Assembly: GCA_009693245.1 (NCBI GenBank) | Contig: SHXO01000020.1 | Coordinates: 1-38,664 of the forward strand | Length of the DNA: 38,664 bases | DNA from: Betaproteobacteria bacterium | GTDB lineage: Bacteria; Pseudomonadota; Gammaproteobacteria; Burkholderiales; SHXO01 | Reading direction: 5' to 3' | Part shown: piece after piece, positions 7,353 to 21,220 of the stretch | Numbering within the stretch: the stretch's first letter is position 1 | Layout of the letters: each line of letters starts with the position of its first letter | Program-made: the position numbers and the translations under genes | Notes under the pieces: model-generated | What the model saw: the letters and a program-made list of their open reading frames with translations, nothing else | Database searches by the model: none | What the model was told of the DNA's origin: nothing

Positions 7353-7921
7353 GAATCTGCGTGTTCTGTGGCGCGAATGCGGGGGCTCGCCCGGTATTCG
7401 CCGAGGCAACCAAGGAGCTGGGAGCCCTCATCGCCCGCCGTGGCATGGGCGTGGTCTACGGTGGAGGAAACGTGGGGCTCATGGGTATCCTGGCCGGCGC
7501 CGCCTTGGAGGCCGGGGGCGAAGTGATTGGCGTGATTCCCAAGCGTTTGGTCGATCGCGAACTTGCGCATACTGGCGTGAGCGCGCTCCACATCGTGCCC
7601 ACCATGCATGAGCGAAAGGCGCTCATGGCCGATCTTTCCGATGCATTCATCGCCTTACCTGGCGGGTTCGGTACCCTGGACGAGATTTTCGAGATCCTTA
7701 CCTGGGCCCAAATGGGTATTCACTCCAAACCCTGCGGCGTACTAAACGTGGATGGTTTTTTCGATAGCCTAATGGCATTTCTGGACCGCGCGGTGGAAGA
7801 GGGCTTATTGCAACTCCGGAACCGGAATTTGTTCGCGATAGCTAGCGACCCTGGCGAACTTATCCGCATGCTGGACATCCGAGCTTCACATCGGACCGAA
7901 GAAGTGAAAGATGTGCGTTAG
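7349..7921 (+). CDS. LOG-family nucleoside 5'-monophosphate phosphoribohydrolase (YvdD-like)
   Basis: A 190-residue LOG-family protein. Such enzymes split nucleoside 5'-monophosphates (cytokinin ribotides in plants, AMP-type nucleotides in bacteria) into base and ribose 5-phosphate. The two family signatures are visible: VVYGGGNVGLMG near residue 35 and PGGFGTLDE at 104-112, which binds phosphate and carries the catalytic Glu. MHERK at 87-91 supplies the conserved Arg. The length is normal for the short YvdD-like group. It is coupled to the lipoprotein gene by an ATGA overlap and appears to be the last gene of the operon that began at 2723; 93 bp then separate it from the next gene. Older annotations often call such proteins lysine decarboxylases, which is incorrect. 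Confidence 0.88.
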   Translation: MRICVFCGANAGARPVFAEATKELGALIARRGMGVVYGGGNVGLMGILAGAALEAGGEVIGVIPKRLVDRELAHTGVSALHIVPTMHERKALMADLSDAFIALPGGFGTLDEIFEILTWAQMGIHSKPCGVLNVDGFFDSLMAFLDRAVEEGLLQLRNRNLFAIASDPGELIRMLDIRASHRTEEVKDVR

Positions 7922-8014
7922 CCAGCGTACGCTCAAGCTTTCCTCTAGAATCCGTGCTCGATACCCCTGGGCTCCTAGGGTCCGCGCGTCATCCATTCCA
8001 ATTATGACAAATTC

Positions 8015-8296
8015 ATGAAGAATCTAGCCCATCTATACATCGTCCTCCTGCTTTCGCTCGCCTCCATTCAGGTGGCCACCGCGGAAGGCGATCCAAAACC
8101 CACTTACCAGCGCGAAGCCGCGATGCAAAAGTACAAGGGATGCAAGTACACGGATGAGATGGGCAAGCATTTGTACGAATGCGTCAAGAAGAATGGCGGC
8201 TTCGGTACCCATTGGTGCTTTGATGAGTCCTTGGAAACGTTCTGCCCCAAACCTAGCGCCGCTGCGCCGTCCACCGTCACGCCCAGTTCACAATAG
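8015..8296 (+). CDS. Small exported protein with four cysteines, function unknown
   Basis: A 93-residue protein with a clear Sec signal: MKNL, then a hydrophobic core (IVLLLSLASIQV), then a likely cut after ATA near residue 23. The mature part has Cys-43, Cys-56, Cys-68 and Cys-77, which could form two disulphides in the periplasm, and ends in a Pro/Ser/Thr-rich tail. I do not recognise the family. No strong Shine-Dalgarno is seen before ATG 8015, and no convincing promoter in the 93-bp gap after the LOG gene. A strong terminator follows 34 bases after the stop, so it ends a transcript. The signal peptide and the terminator argue that it is a real gene rather than a chance ORF. Confidence 0.65.
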   Translation: MKNLAHLYIVLLLSLASIQVATAEGDPKPTYQREAAMQKYKGCKYTDEMGKHLYECVKKNGGFGTHWCFDESLETFCPKPSAAAPSTVTPSSQ

Positions 8297-8329
8297 ACAT
8301 CTACACTTGAGTACCAGACCCTACGTTAA

Positions 8330-8360
8330 GCAAAAGGCCGCAAGACGGCCTTTTGCTTTT
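8330..8360 (+). terminator. Rho-independent terminator after the small exported protein gene
   Basis: Eleven bases GCAAAAGGCCG (8330-8340) pair perfectly with CGGCCTTTTGC (8346-8356) across a 5-base loop, followed by TTTT. With the A-run on the left arm it could also work for a minus-strand transcript, but the nearest genes upstream are on the plus strand. It is the only strong intrinsic terminator I noticed in the window. Confidence 0.88.
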
Positions 8361-8443
8361 GGGGCAAGACTTGTTAGCCCTTCGCGCCAAATTGGAGTAG
8401 GATTTTCCTGCTTGGAGGCGGGGAAAGTCATCGTGAGGGGGAG

Positions 8444-8785
8444 ATGATGGATTTGTTTCGGCGCTTTGTGTTGTATACCCAGTCCTGCATGGACCATCCT
8501 TTGGGCTATCCCGATTGCAACCAGCTGTGGGGCGGGGTGTTCATGCTTGTCCTTTGCGTGGCCGGGATACTCGCCATCAAGCTTATTTACCGCAACTTCG
8601 TGGGCTGGCGTGCCGAGCAGCGTGCGATCCAGGAAATCATCGAGGGAAAGCGCGTAGCCTCGCCCGAGGTGATGGAGCAGTTCAAGTGGAAGGGTGACAA
8701 AGCGCTGGAATCGGGCTTGTCTTACGAGGAAATGATAGCCAGGGCGAAGGAAGAAACCGCCAAGCGCAAGGACGCCTACCAGTAG
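8444..8785 (+). CDS. Small single-span membrane protein, function unknown
   Basis: A 113-residue protein with one predicted transmembrane helix at about residues 31-48 (GVFMLVLCVAGILAIKLIY) and a charged, helical C-terminal half (SPEVMEQFKWKGDKALESG, later MIARAKEETAKRKDAYQ) that should face the cytoplasm. Two cysteines (CMDHPLGYPDC) lie in the short N-terminal part. I do not recognise the family. ATG 8444 is directly preceded by the purine-rich GAGGGGGAG; ATG 8447 is equally possible. It is a lone gene between the terminator at 8330 and a convergent gene whose stop lies six bases beyond its own. Confidence 0.6.
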   Translation: MMDLFRRFVLYTQSCMDHPLGYPDCNQLWGGVFMLVLCVAGILAIKLIYRNFVGWRAEQRAIQEIIEGKRVASPEVMEQFKWKGDKALESGLSYEEMIARAKEETAKRKDAYQ

Positions 8786-8791
8786 TAGGAC

Positions 8792-9394
8792 CTACCCCGT
8801 GGCTGCGTTCGCGGTGCCCAGGATCGCGGCGCGAATCTGGTGGGGTTTGGGCAATGCTCCTGGGGCGATGCTCACATAGCGGACGCCCAGTTTAGCGAAC
8901 AATTCGGTGCGCCTTTCGATCTGCGCGGCGTTTCGCTCATCGGCGATATCGGTCAGCACCACCGGTTGGAAGTCTCGGACGCAGATTAGAAAGTCCACTC
9001 GTTGCGCCAACTCCTGAGCAGGTAAGCCATCGAGAAAATCCGCGAGCCGGGCGTTGTGAAAAAGATAATGGTCCGCCAGCGTGGTTTTCAACAATAAAAA
9101 AAGCAGCCGTCTGGGACCCTCGGCGGCCGGCCTCAGGGCCGGATTGGAAATATCGATTCCGAGTGTGTGTTCGGGGGCCGGATCCGCGACCGCAAGGGCG
9201 GCTCTTGCCGTTTGGGCGCGGTAGTTCGCCATGAACTTTTCCATTTCGTTGGGGCCATCGCGCCGGGCCTTCTTCATACCAGCCACGACCAAGCCGCCGC
9301 TCTTGCGCCCCAGTAATTCATTGCGGTAACGATTCAGTCCATAGATCAAGCCACAGATGATTCCAATGGCCACTAATAGCTTTACAAGAAACAT
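8792..9394 (-). CDS. Membrane-anchored DUF2726-like protein
   Basis: A 200-residue protein with an N-terminal membrane helix (MFLVKLLVAIGIICGLIYGL) followed by a linker and a C-terminal cytoplasmic domain. The latter part (ADHYLFHNARLADFL, RVDFLICVRDFQPVVLTDIA, ERRTELFAKLGVRYVSI) has the pattern of DUF2726, a nuclease-fold domain of unknown role: a D-F-x-I-C strand, then a 'value' strand, then a helix leading to 'G-V-R-Y'. The match is by pattern only, and the usual acidic/lysine nuclease residues are not clear, so catalysis is doubtful. ATG 9394 was chosen over 9415 because GGAGGG lies at proper distance before it and it begins with the membrane helix. It is 46 bases downstream of the FKBP gene on the same strand. 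Confidence 0.55.
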   Translation of the reverse strand: MFLVKLLVAIGIICGLIYGLNRYRNELLGRKSGGLVVAGMKKARRDGPNEMEKFMANYRAQTARAALAVADPAPEHTLGIDISNPALRPAAEGPRRLLFLLLKTTLADHYLFHNARLADFLDGLPAQELAQRVDFLICVRDFQPVVLTDIADERNAAQIERRTELFAKLGVRYVSIAPGALPKPHQIRAAILGTANAATG

Positions 9395-9440
9395 ATTGTT
9401 GCCCTCCGGATGCAATCCGAAGGCAGTTTTTATGCCCTAG

Positions 9441-9884
9441 CTATTCCGGGGCTCCTTGTGGCACCACGCTTAGGAGATCGATCTCGAACACGAGCGTGGA
9501 GTTCGGCGGCACGCCCGCCGGTGCGGCGTGCTTGTGACCGTCGTAACCCAGTTTGGCGGGAATGAGCACGTAGCGTTTGCCTCCCACGCGCATCCCCGCC
9601 ATTCCCTTTTCGACCCCGGCGATGGCACGCCGCAAGCCATAGACCCAGGTGACAGTCTCACCGCGTGCCCTGGAGTCCCCGAACTGGGAGCCCTTGAACT
9701 CGGCGGCAGTTTCATCGTAAACCCAAGCAGAAAAATGCATGACGGCGAAGGCATTGCGCTTCAAGCTAGCTCCCGTACCGACTTCGATATCCTTGAACTC
9801 CACATCCGTGGGCGGAGCGGCACGTATTGAGGAGATGATGAGCGCGAGCAAAACCGCTACACATACTGAGATCAAGGATTTCAT
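9441..9884 (-). CDS. Exported FKBP-type peptidyl-prolyl isomerase, divergent active site
   Basis: A 147-residue protein with a Sec signal (MKSLISVCVAVLLALIISSI, cut probably after RAA) and one FKBP domain. Family features are the VGTGA start, GVEKGMAGMRVGGKRYVLIP, LGYDGHKHA and VPPNSTLVFEIDLLSV. FKBPs catalyse cis-trans isomerisation at proline and help periplasmic folding. Two pocket residues look altered: the usual Trp in the I-x-G-W-E-E-G motif is Val (IAGVEKG), and the usual F-D-S-S reads F-K-G-S. Activity may therefore be low, or the domain may act as a chaperone. ATG 9884 was chosen because it starts the signal peptide; an upstream in-frame start at 9926 would overlap sfsA. Confidence 0.83.
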   Translation of the reverse strand: MKSLISVCVAVLLALIISSIRAAPPTDVEFKDIEVGTGASLKRNAFAVMHFSAWVYDETAAEFKGSQFGDSRARGETVTWVYGLRRAIAGVEKGMAGMRVGGKRYVLIPAKLGYDGHKHAAPAGVPPNSTLVFEIDLLSVVPQGAPE

Positions 9885-9916
9885 CGAGAATTTCCGGCGG
9901 AAGTTGGCCGGCAATT

Positions 9917-10616
9917 CTAAGGGCAAACGACAGGAATTCCCCGCGACAGACGAATTTCCAGCGGCGAGACTTCCGCCTGGTAGGCCAAGGCTTCGACCCC
10001 TTGGGCAATAGCTTCGCGCAGGGTTGTGCCGTAAACGGGGTCGATCGCATCGGCGGGGCGAACCTCGGTCACATCACCGCGTTGCACGCAAAATACGAGA
10101 ACGGCACGGTTGCCGCGCCGCACTTCCAACATGAGTTCTCGCAGGTGTTTTGATGCGCGTTCGCTCACGGCATCGGGAAATAACGCTATGCCGTTGGAGA
10201 CCGCGGCTGTGACGTTCTTGACTTCCGTGTAGCAAGGCACCTGGTTAACGCCCTGCAATAGAAAATCTATGCGGCTATTTTCCGTGCCGTAGCGCACTTC
10301 CCGGGAAACGGAGTCGTAGCCTTGCAAGGGCACGATGACTCTGTTTTGAATGGCCTCTTCCACCAAGCGGTTGGCGATTAGGGTATTGATACCGACGATT
10401 GTCTTTGGCGTGGGCTCCACCAACTCCCAGGTGTGGGCGTACTTGCGCGTGGGAGAACTACTGTGGCTCAACCAAATAGGCGATCCTGGCGTTGCGCATC
10501 CCATCAGGGAACCGGTATTGGGGCATAGGGCGGTAAGGGTATCGCCATTGGTGAGTACAACATCGGTGAGGAAACGCTTGTAGCGCTTCACCAGACGTGC
10601 TGGGATGAGCGGCGCG

Positions 10617-10627
<11 letters not shown>
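9917..10627 (-). CDS. sfsA: SfsA family protein (sugar fermentation stimulation protein)
   Basis: A 236-residue SfsA protein of normal length. Typical landmarks are LIPARLVKRYKRFL at the start, CPNTGSLMGC, SRIDFLL and YTEVKNVT; the last two hold the Asp and Glu-x-Lys of a nuclease-like core. They are followed by FPDAVSERASKHLRELM, AVLVFCVQR and DPVYGTTLREA. In E. coli SfsA binds DNA and affects maltose metabolism genes, but its biochemical activity is not settled. The first 11 bases overlap the end of the upstream GNAT-like gene (both minus strand), so the two are likely co-transcribed, with the FKBP and DUF2726-like genes downstream. Confidence 0.9.
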
Positions 10628-12151
<1,524 letters not shown>

Positions 12152-12160
12152 CGCAGTGCT

Positions 12161-12745
12161 TCAAATGCCAGAATCGCGTGCGCTGGCCGGACGTTTGCCG
12201 GCCTTCAGTAGTACGATTACCGCGCCGGAGCCCCCATCCGCGGGGCCCGCCTCGATGTAGGCCAGCACTTCATCGCGCTGTACCAGCCAGCCCGCCACCC
12301 GGCCCTTGAGAACCGGTTGTCCATTGGGCGAGCGCATGCCCTTGCCGTGAATGATGGTGACGCAACGCAGTCCCCGGCGCACGCAACCCGACAGAAAACT
12401 CGCTAGCAACGGGCGTGCTTCCTCGGTGCGCAGGCTATGTAAATCAAGCCGGTCTTGGATGGACCATTGGCCCGCGCGTAACTTGCGCAAGGTTTGCCGA
12501 GGAATGCCATCGCGCAAATAGGCGAGTCCTTCGCCCACGTCTAGCGCCGAATCGGCGGTGAAGGCTTCGCTCAAGCTGTCCTTCATGACCTGGGCTTCGT
12601 CGCGCAGGCGTTGCCTCGGTACGGGCGCTGGGCGCGGCTTGGGTGGTGCCACGCTCTTGCGCTTGTGCATGGGATGCACGTCCTTCACCGCATCGCGGAA
12701 AAGGCTCGCGGCATCCTCGCCAGCTTTCGCGCCCCGCTTGTCCAT
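12161..12745 (-). CDS. Smr-domain protein (putative DNA endonuclease, SmrA-like)
   Basis: A 194-residue protein with an N-terminal charged, proline-rich half and a C-terminal Smr domain. Smr motifs are RLDLHSLRTEEARPLL (family L-D-L-H-G), CVTIIHGKGMRS and GGSGAVIVLLK. Smr domains, first seen at the end of MutS2, can nick DNA or RNA. The stand-alone bacterial form is annotated as a possible endonuclease, and its biological role is poorly defined. ATG 12745 was chosen because the longer frame running back to 13096 lies inside trxB. The gene begins 5 bases after the trxB stop, so it is co-transcribed with it. Confidence 0.85.
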   Translation of the reverse strand: MDKRGAKAGEDAASLFRDAVKDVHPMHKRKSVAPPKPRPAPVPRQRLRDEAQVMKDSLSEAFTADSALDVGEGLAYLRDGIPRQTLRKLRAGQWSIQDRLDLHSLRTEEARPLLASFLSGCVRRGLRCVTIIHGKGMRSPNGQPVLKGRVAGWLVQRDEVLAYIEAGPADGGSGAVIVLLKAGKRPASARDSGI

Positions 12746-12750
12746 GGCGG

Positions 12751-13710
<960 letters not shown>

Positions 13711-13727
13711 TTAGTGCGAAAACAGGG

Positions 13728-13756
13728 AATATAGGGGTTGAAGGGATTTGGGACAA
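13728..13756 (-). promoter_or_regulatory. Sigma-70-type promoter of trxB
   Basis: On the minus strand, TTGTCC (13756-13751) and TATATT (13733-13728) are separated by exactly 17 bases. They match the consensus at four and five of six positions. Transcription would start near 13721, about 20 bases before the trxB ATG. Confidence 0.6.
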
Positions 13757-13852
13757 CCCCGAATGCCGGTCAAATGCTATCCATTGTCGTGCCTAGAGGT
13801 CATGGTATATCTGCCCCATCGCGGTAAGCCGTCGAAAGAAGGCCCGGATCGC

Positions 13853-13858
13853 TATAAT
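13853..13858 (+). promoter_or_regulatory. -10 element (TATAAT) before ftsK
   Basis: A perfect TATAAT hexamer lies 10 bases before ATG 13868, but no -35 was found at 16-18 bp. If used, transcription would start at about 13865, making ATG 13868 nearly leaderless. Translation from ATG 13886 would then have an ~20-base leader. Confidence 0.35.
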
Positions 13859-13867
13859 GCCGGATGC

Positions 13868-16174
13868 ATGGTAAATCCCGCGAGCATGATCTTCAACCGA
13901 GGTAACACCAAGCGAGCGTCCCTGGCTCGCCGGCCTCATCCGCCCAAGCTCGCACGCCTTGTGGCCGAATCCTGGTGGTTACTTCTCGTGGCAGTGGCGG
14001 TGTATCTGCTGCTCGTGCTGTTCTCCTACTCCAAGGGCGATCCTGGCTGGTCCCATAGTGTCGCGGTGGGGCGGGTGCACAACTACGGCGGGCGCGTGGG
14101 TGCTTGGATTGCCGATATGCTGCTTTATTTGTTCGGGGTGTCGGCCTATTGGTGGGCGGCGGGCTGCTTGTTCGTGACTTATTGGGGGTACCGGCGCTTG
14201 AGCGATGCAAGCGGCGAAGAGCGCTTTCCCTTAATCCCCGCCGCTGGGCTGCTCCTGCTCACCCTTTCGAGCGCTAGTTTCGAGGCGCTACGCTTGCATA
14301 GCTTGAAAGTGATTTTGCCCCTGGCACCCGGAGGCGTGCTGGGTATGGCGCTCTCCGGAAGTTTGTCGCAGTGGTTCGGCTTTGCCGGTTGTAGCGTGAC
14401 CTTGATCATTCTGATGGGAATAGGTTTCAGTTTGCTCACGGGATTGTCGTGGCTTACCATTTTCGAGAAAGTGGGCGAATACCTGGAGCGGTTTTGGTTC
14501 GCTAGCGTGGAGCGCTGGCGGGACTGGCAGGACTGGCGCATTGGCGAGGCGGCGGCGCAGCGGCGCGAAGAAGTCGTGGCGGAGGACAAGAAGCACTTGG
14601 AAGTGCGCGAACCGTTGCGCATCGAAGTACCGCAGATGGCCATCCAGAAATCCGACCGGGTGGTGAAGGAGAAGCAGCGCCCGCTGTTCGAGGAATTGCC
14701 CGATTCTCCGTTGCCGCCTTTACATCTTCTAGATGAGCCACCGGCCACCGTGGAAGTGATGTCGGCCGAGACGCTGGAGTACACGTCGCGTTCCATCGAA
14801 AAGAAGTTGCTGGACTTCGGTGTGGAAGTCAAAGTGGTAGCTGCCTACCCTGGGCCGGTGGTCACGCGCTACGAGGTGGAGCCCGCGGTGGGCGTGAAGG
14901 GAAGCCAGATCACCAACCTTAGCCGCGATTTGGCGCGTGCGCTTTCCGTGAGCAGCATTCGGGTGGTGGAAAACATTCCCGGTAAGAGCTGCATGGGCAT
15001 GGAGATTCCCAATCCCAAACGGCAGATCGTGCGGCTCTCGGAAATTCTAAGTTCGAAAATCTATGCGGACAACGCGTCGGCCTTGATCCTGGCGCTAGGC
15101 AAGGACATCGCGGGCAAGCCCGTGGTTGCGGATCTCGCGCGCATGCCTCACTTGCTGGTGGCGGGTACCACGGGGTCCGGAAAATCGGTGGCTATTAACG
15201 CCATGATACTGAGCGTGCTCTACAAGGCGACGCCCAAGGAAGCGCGCTTGATCATGGTGGACCCCAAGATGCTGGAATTGTCCGTCTACGAGGGCGTGCC
15301 CCATCTGCTGGCGCCCGTGGTGACGGACATGAAGCAGGCGGGTCACGCGCTCACTTGGTGTATCGCCGAGATGGAACGCCGGTACAAATTACTCTCCACC
15401 TTGGGCGTGCGCAATCTGGCGGGTTACAACCAGAAGGTTCGCGACGCCGAAAAGGCGGGCCAGCCGTTGAAGGATCCCTTGGCGCTTAATCCCGAAGATC
15501 CGCCGCCTCTCACGGAGCTGCCCTTGATCGTCGTGGTGATCGACGAACTCGCCGATCTCATGATGGTAGTGGGCAAAAAGGTGGAAGAGCTGATCGCACG
15601 CTTGGCGCAAAAGGCGCGTGCCGCCGGTATTCACCTGTTGCTAGCGACCCAGAGGCCTTCCGTCGATGTGATCACTGGTTTGATCAAGGCCAACATCCCC
15701 GCGCGCATCGCCTTCCAAGTGGCGAGCAAGGTGGATTCGCGCACCATCCTAGACCAGGGTGGCGCCGATGCGTTATTGGGACAAGGCGACATGTTGTTCA
15801 TGTCGCAGGGTAGCCGCGAACCCGAACGGGTGCACGGCGCGTTTATCGCCGATGATGAAGTGCATCGCGTGGTGGAATGGTTGAAAGCGCGTGGCCAGCC
15901 GCAGTACATCGAGTCCATTCTCAATGGCGCGGAGGAAGCCGAAGAGGGCGTGGAGGGAGAAGAAGGCGGCACCGCCGAGGCTGATCCGCTCTACGATCAA
16001 GCGGTGGAAATGGTCTTGCGCTCGCGCCGGGCATCCATTTCCCTGGTGCAGCGCCATCTGCGTATCGGGTACAACCGCGCGGCGCGATTGATCGAGCAGA
16101 TGGAGCAAGCAGGCCTGGTTTCTTCCATGGCCACCAACGGCAACCGGGAAGTGTTGGTTCCCATACGAGAGTAG
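13868..16174 (+). CDS. ftsK: DNA translocase FtsK
   Basis: A 768-residue FtsK, the division-septum motor that pumps chromosome ends and activates XerCD at dif. The N-terminal part carries about four membrane helices ([39 protein letters not shown], and two more to ~200). A short linker follows, much shorter than that of E. coli. The RecA-like motor has Walker A GTTGSGKS and Walker [15 protein letters not shown], with [16 protein letters not shown] after them. The C-terminal gamma winged helix ([20 protein letters not shown]) reads KOPS sites. The frame is open back to 13748, but those residues do not look like FtsK; ATG 13868 or 13886 is the likely start. lolA begins 4 bases after the stop. 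Confidence 0.93.
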   Translation: MVNPASMIFNRGNTKRASLARRPHPPKLARLVAESWWLLLVAVAVYLLLVLFSYSKGDPGWSHSVAVGRVHNYGGRVGAWIADMLLYLFGVSAYWWAAGCLFVTYWGYRRLSDASGEERFPLIPAAGLLLLTLSSASFEALRLHSLKVILPLAPGGVLGMALSGSLSQWFGFAGCSVTLIILMGIGFSLLTGLSWLTIFEKVGEYLERFWFASVERWRDWQDWRIGEAAAQRREEVVAEDKKHLEVREPLRIEVPQMAIQKSDRVVKEKQRPLFEELPDSPLPPLHLLDEPPATVEVMSAETLEYTSRSIEKKLLDFGVEVKVVAAYPGPVVTRYEVEPAVGVKGSQITNLSRDLARALSVSSIRVVENIPGKSCMGMEIPNPKRQIVRLSEILSSKIYADNASALILALGKDIAGKPVVADLARMPHLLVAGTTGSGKSVAINAMILSVLYKATPKEARLIMVDPKMLELSVYEGVPHLLAPVVTDMKQAGHALTWCIAEMERRYKLLSTLGVRNLAGYNQKVRDAEKAGQPLKDPLALNPEDPPPLTELPLIVVVIDELADLMMVVGKKVEELIARLAQKARAAGIHLLLATQRPSVDVITGLIKANIPARIAFQVASKVDSRTILDQGGADALLGQGDMLFMSQGSREPERVHGAFIADDEVHRVVEWLKARGQPQYIESILNGAEEAEEGVEGEEGGTAEADPLYDQAVEMVLRSRRASISLVQRHLRIGYNRAARLIEQMEQAGLVSSMATNGNREVLVPIRE

Positions 16175-16178
16175 AGGC

Positions 16179-16787
16179 ATGCAAGGAATATTTTTCGGTT
16201 TTGTCTTGAGTGTTTCTTCGGTGGTGTGCTTCGCCGGCAGCATCGAGAAATTACAAGCCTTCATCGGCGAAACCCAAAGCGCGAAAGCCAATTTCGCCCA
16301 GTCGCAGTTGGACAAGAAAGGCAAGAAAATCAGTTCCACCAGCGGCAAGCTGTCCTTTTCACGGCCTGGCAAATTCCGCTGGGAATACGAGAAACCGTAT
16401 GAACAGACCATCGTCGGCGACGGCGTGAAGCTCTGGGTCTACGACAAGGATTTGAACCAGGTAACCGTCAAGAAAATGGACGGTGCGCTGGGCAATTCAC
16501 CCGCTGCTCTGCTAGCGGGCAACAATGAGATCGAAGATTATTACCAGTTGAGCGCCAAGGGCATGAAGAACGGCCTGGATTGGTTGGAGGCCTTTCCGCG
16601 CGAGGAGAGCATGTTCCAGAAGGTGAGGATGGGATTCAACGGTAACACCCTGGAGGCCATGGAATTGTTCGATCATCTCGGGCAAGTCACCTCGATTCGT
16701 TTCACCAAGGTCGAGAGAAATCCAGTTCTGGCGAGCGGTGTGTTTTTCTTCAGTCCTCCCGCCGGTGCCGACGTCATTACCGAATAA
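16179..16787 (+). CDS. lolA: Outer-membrane lipoprotein carrier protein
   Basis: A 202-residue periplasmic chaperone that takes lipoproteins from LolCDE and hands them to the outer membrane (LolB). The N-terminus is a signal peptide (GIFFGFVLSVSSVVCFAG). LolA landmarks are SAKANFAQSQLDKKGK, SGKLSFSRPGKFRWEYEKPY, DGVKLWVYDKDLNQVTVK, SPAALLAGN and GFNGNTLEAMELFDHLGQVT. The length is normal. It lies between ftsK and rarA, the usual place in betaproteobacteria and other proteobacteria. LolB is not in the window. Confidence 0.92.
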   Translation: MQGIFFGFVLSVSSVVCFAGSIEKLQAFIGETQSAKANFAQSQLDKKGKKISSTSGKLSFSRPGKFRWEYEKPYEQTIVGDGVKLWVYDKDLNQVTVKKMDGALGNSPAALLAGNNEIEDYYQLSAKGMKNGLDWLEAFPREESMFQKVRMGFNGNTLEAMELFDHLGQVTSIRFTKVERNPVLASGVFFFSPPAGADVITE

Positions 16788-16805
16788 CGAGCCGGCAGCG
16801 GGCCG

Positions 16806-18131
16806 TTGAAAGACACCGGTCTGTTTTCACGCCGCGAGCCCGAAGCCCCGCTGGCCGAGGCCATGCGGCCCCAGCGCCTGGAAGACGTGCTCGGCCAGCA
16901 ACACCTCGTGGGAGAAGGTAAGCCGCTTACGCTATGCGTGCGCTCTGGCAAACCGCACTCCTTGATCTTGTGGGGGCCGCCAGGGGTGGGCAAGACCACC
17001 ATCGCGCGCTTGCTGGCGGGGGCCTTCGATGCCGAGTTCATCGCACTTTCGGCCGTGTTCTCTGGCGTCAAGGAAATCCGCGAAGCGGTGTCGCGAGCCG
17101 AAGAGTGCTTGCAAGCCCAGGGCCGGCGCACCATTTTGTTCGTGGACGAAGTGCACCGTTTCAACAAAGCGCAGCAAGATGCCTTCTTGCCCTTCGTGGA
17201 GCGCGGGCTCTTCACTTTCATCGGGGCCACCACGGAGAATCCGTCCTTCGAGGTCAACGGCGCGTTGCTGTCGCGCGCCTCGGTGTACGTTTTGGAACCG
17301 CTGAAAGCGGATGATCTTTCTTTACTCATCGACCGGGCGTGCGAAACCGTTTTGCAGGGCTTGGTCTTTACCGCCGAAGCACGAGAAGCTTTGATTGCCG
17401 CCGCCGATGGCGATGCGCGGCGCCAGCTAAATTTCCTGGATCAGGTGGCACTAGCGGCGAAGACGTCGGCCAAGTCCGAGGTGGATCTGGACTTCCTGGG
17501 AACCATTTTGTCCAAGGCTCTACGCCGCTTCGATAAAGGAGGCGACGCGTTCTACGATCAAATCTCTGCTTTGCATAAGTCCGTGCGCGGCTCCAATCCC
17601 GACGCCGCGCTATATTGGTTCTGCCGCATGTTGGACGGCGGGGCCGATCCGCGCTATCTGGGCCGCCGCATCGTGCGCATGGCCAGCGAGGAAATTGGAT
17701 TGGCGGACCCGCGTGCGCTGCGTTTGACCTTGGATGCGTGCGAAACGTACGAACGCCTGGGTTCCCCCGAAGGAGAGCTGGCGCTGGCGCAAGCTTGTCT
17801 TTATCTTGCCTGCGCGCCCAAGAGCAATGCGGCCTACACCGCCTATAATCAAGGGCGCGAATTCGTGAGCAAGGATGCATCGCGCCCCGTCCCCGTGCAT
17901 TTGCGCAACGCCCCCACTCGCCTCATGAAACAGATGGGCTTTGGTAAGGAGTATCGCTATGCCCATGATGAACCCGAGGGTTACGCGGCCGGGGAAAATT
18001 ATTTCCCGGAAGGCATGAGTTCACCGCGCTTCTACCAGCCCAAGGAGCGTGGCCTCGAAGCAAAAATTGGAGAGCGTTTGCGATATTTGCGCGAACTCGA
18101 CGACCAAGCACTCAAAGACAAGAAAACCTGA
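16806..18131 (+). CDS. rarA: Replication-associated recombination protein A (AAA+ ATPase, MgsA/RarA)
   Basis: A 441-residue AAA+ ATPase related to clamp loaders and RuvB that acts at stalled replication forks. The N-terminal start PLAEAMRPQRLEDVLGQQHL is typical. Walker A is GPPGVGKTT and Walker B is ILFVDEVHRFNKAQQDAFLP. The sensor motif is FIGATTENPSFEVN. The C-terminal tetramerisation region has AALYWFCRMLDGGADPRYLG and FVSKDASRPVPVHLRNAPT. A TTG start at 16806 gives the family-like N-terminus; the first in-frame ATG (16863) would cut off the PLAE segment. It starts 18 bases after lolA and precedes serS by 9 bases. Confidence 0.92.
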   Translation: MKDTGLFSRREPEAPLAEAMRPQRLEDVLGQQHLVGEGKPLTLCVRSGKPHSLILWGPPGVGKTTIARLLAGAFDAEFIALSAVFSGVKEIREAVSRAEECLQAQGRRTILFVDEVHRFNKAQQDAFLPFVERGLFTFIGATTENPSFEVNGALLSRASVYVLEPLKADDLSLLIDRACETVLQGLVFTAEAREALIAAADGDARRQLNFLDQVALAAKTSAKSEVDLDFLGTILSKALRRFDKGGDAFYDQISALHKSVRGSNPDAALYWFCRMLDGGADPRYLGRRIVRMASEEIGLADPRALRLTLDACETYERLGSPEGELALAQACLYLACAPKSNAAYTAYNQGREFVSKDASRPVPVHLRNAPTRLMKQMGFGKEYRYAHDEPEGYAAGENYFPEGMSSPRFYQPKERGLEAKIGERLRYLRELDDQALKDKKT

Positions 18132-20884
<2,753 letters not shown>

Positions 20885-20939
20885 GTGTTGTCCAACCGGT
20901 GTTGGGATTTTCCTCGCGTTGTCCGTTGTTGTGAACAAA

Positions 20940-20945
20940 CTTATA
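20940..20945 (-). promoter_or_regulatory. Possible extended -10 of mltF
   Basis: On the minus strand TATAAG is preceded by TG directly before it, which makes an extended -10-like element about 55 bases before ATG 20884. No acceptable -35 is seen at 17 bp, so the call is weak. Confidence 0.3.
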
Positions 20946-21063
20946 CAGGAGTTCGTGTCATGGGCCATATTCATTGAGCAAGAACAAGACCACGAGGCAG
21001 TATCATGACATTCACTCGCCCGATCAACGCACTTGAGCCGCGTCGGGTAAACTACCGTCACAC

Positions 21064-21157
<94 letters not shown>

Positions 21158-21210
21158 ATCGTTGAGCGCGTCTGGTCGCTTGGACTACCGGCGGCGATCA
21201 ATACACTCAC

Positions 21211-21216
21211 AGGAGG
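21211..21216 (+). promoter_or_regulatory. Shine-Dalgarno site that fixes the TTG start of transaldolase
   Basis: AGGAGG, a perfect Shine-Dalgarno, lies 4 bases before TTG 21221. No ATG or GTG in frame exists between the tRNA and the conserved N-terminus of the enzyme, so this site decides the start. Confidence 0.8.
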
Positions 21217-21220
21217 ACGA

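Noticed and set aside
7960-7982. Possible hairpin around CCCCTGGGCTCCTAGGG
   Set aside because: The pairing is broken by mismatches and no T-run follows, so it was not called a terminator.
21033-21058. Possible tRNA promoter (TTGAGC with TACCGT)
   Set aside because: Spacing is 14 bases and the -10 match is poor.
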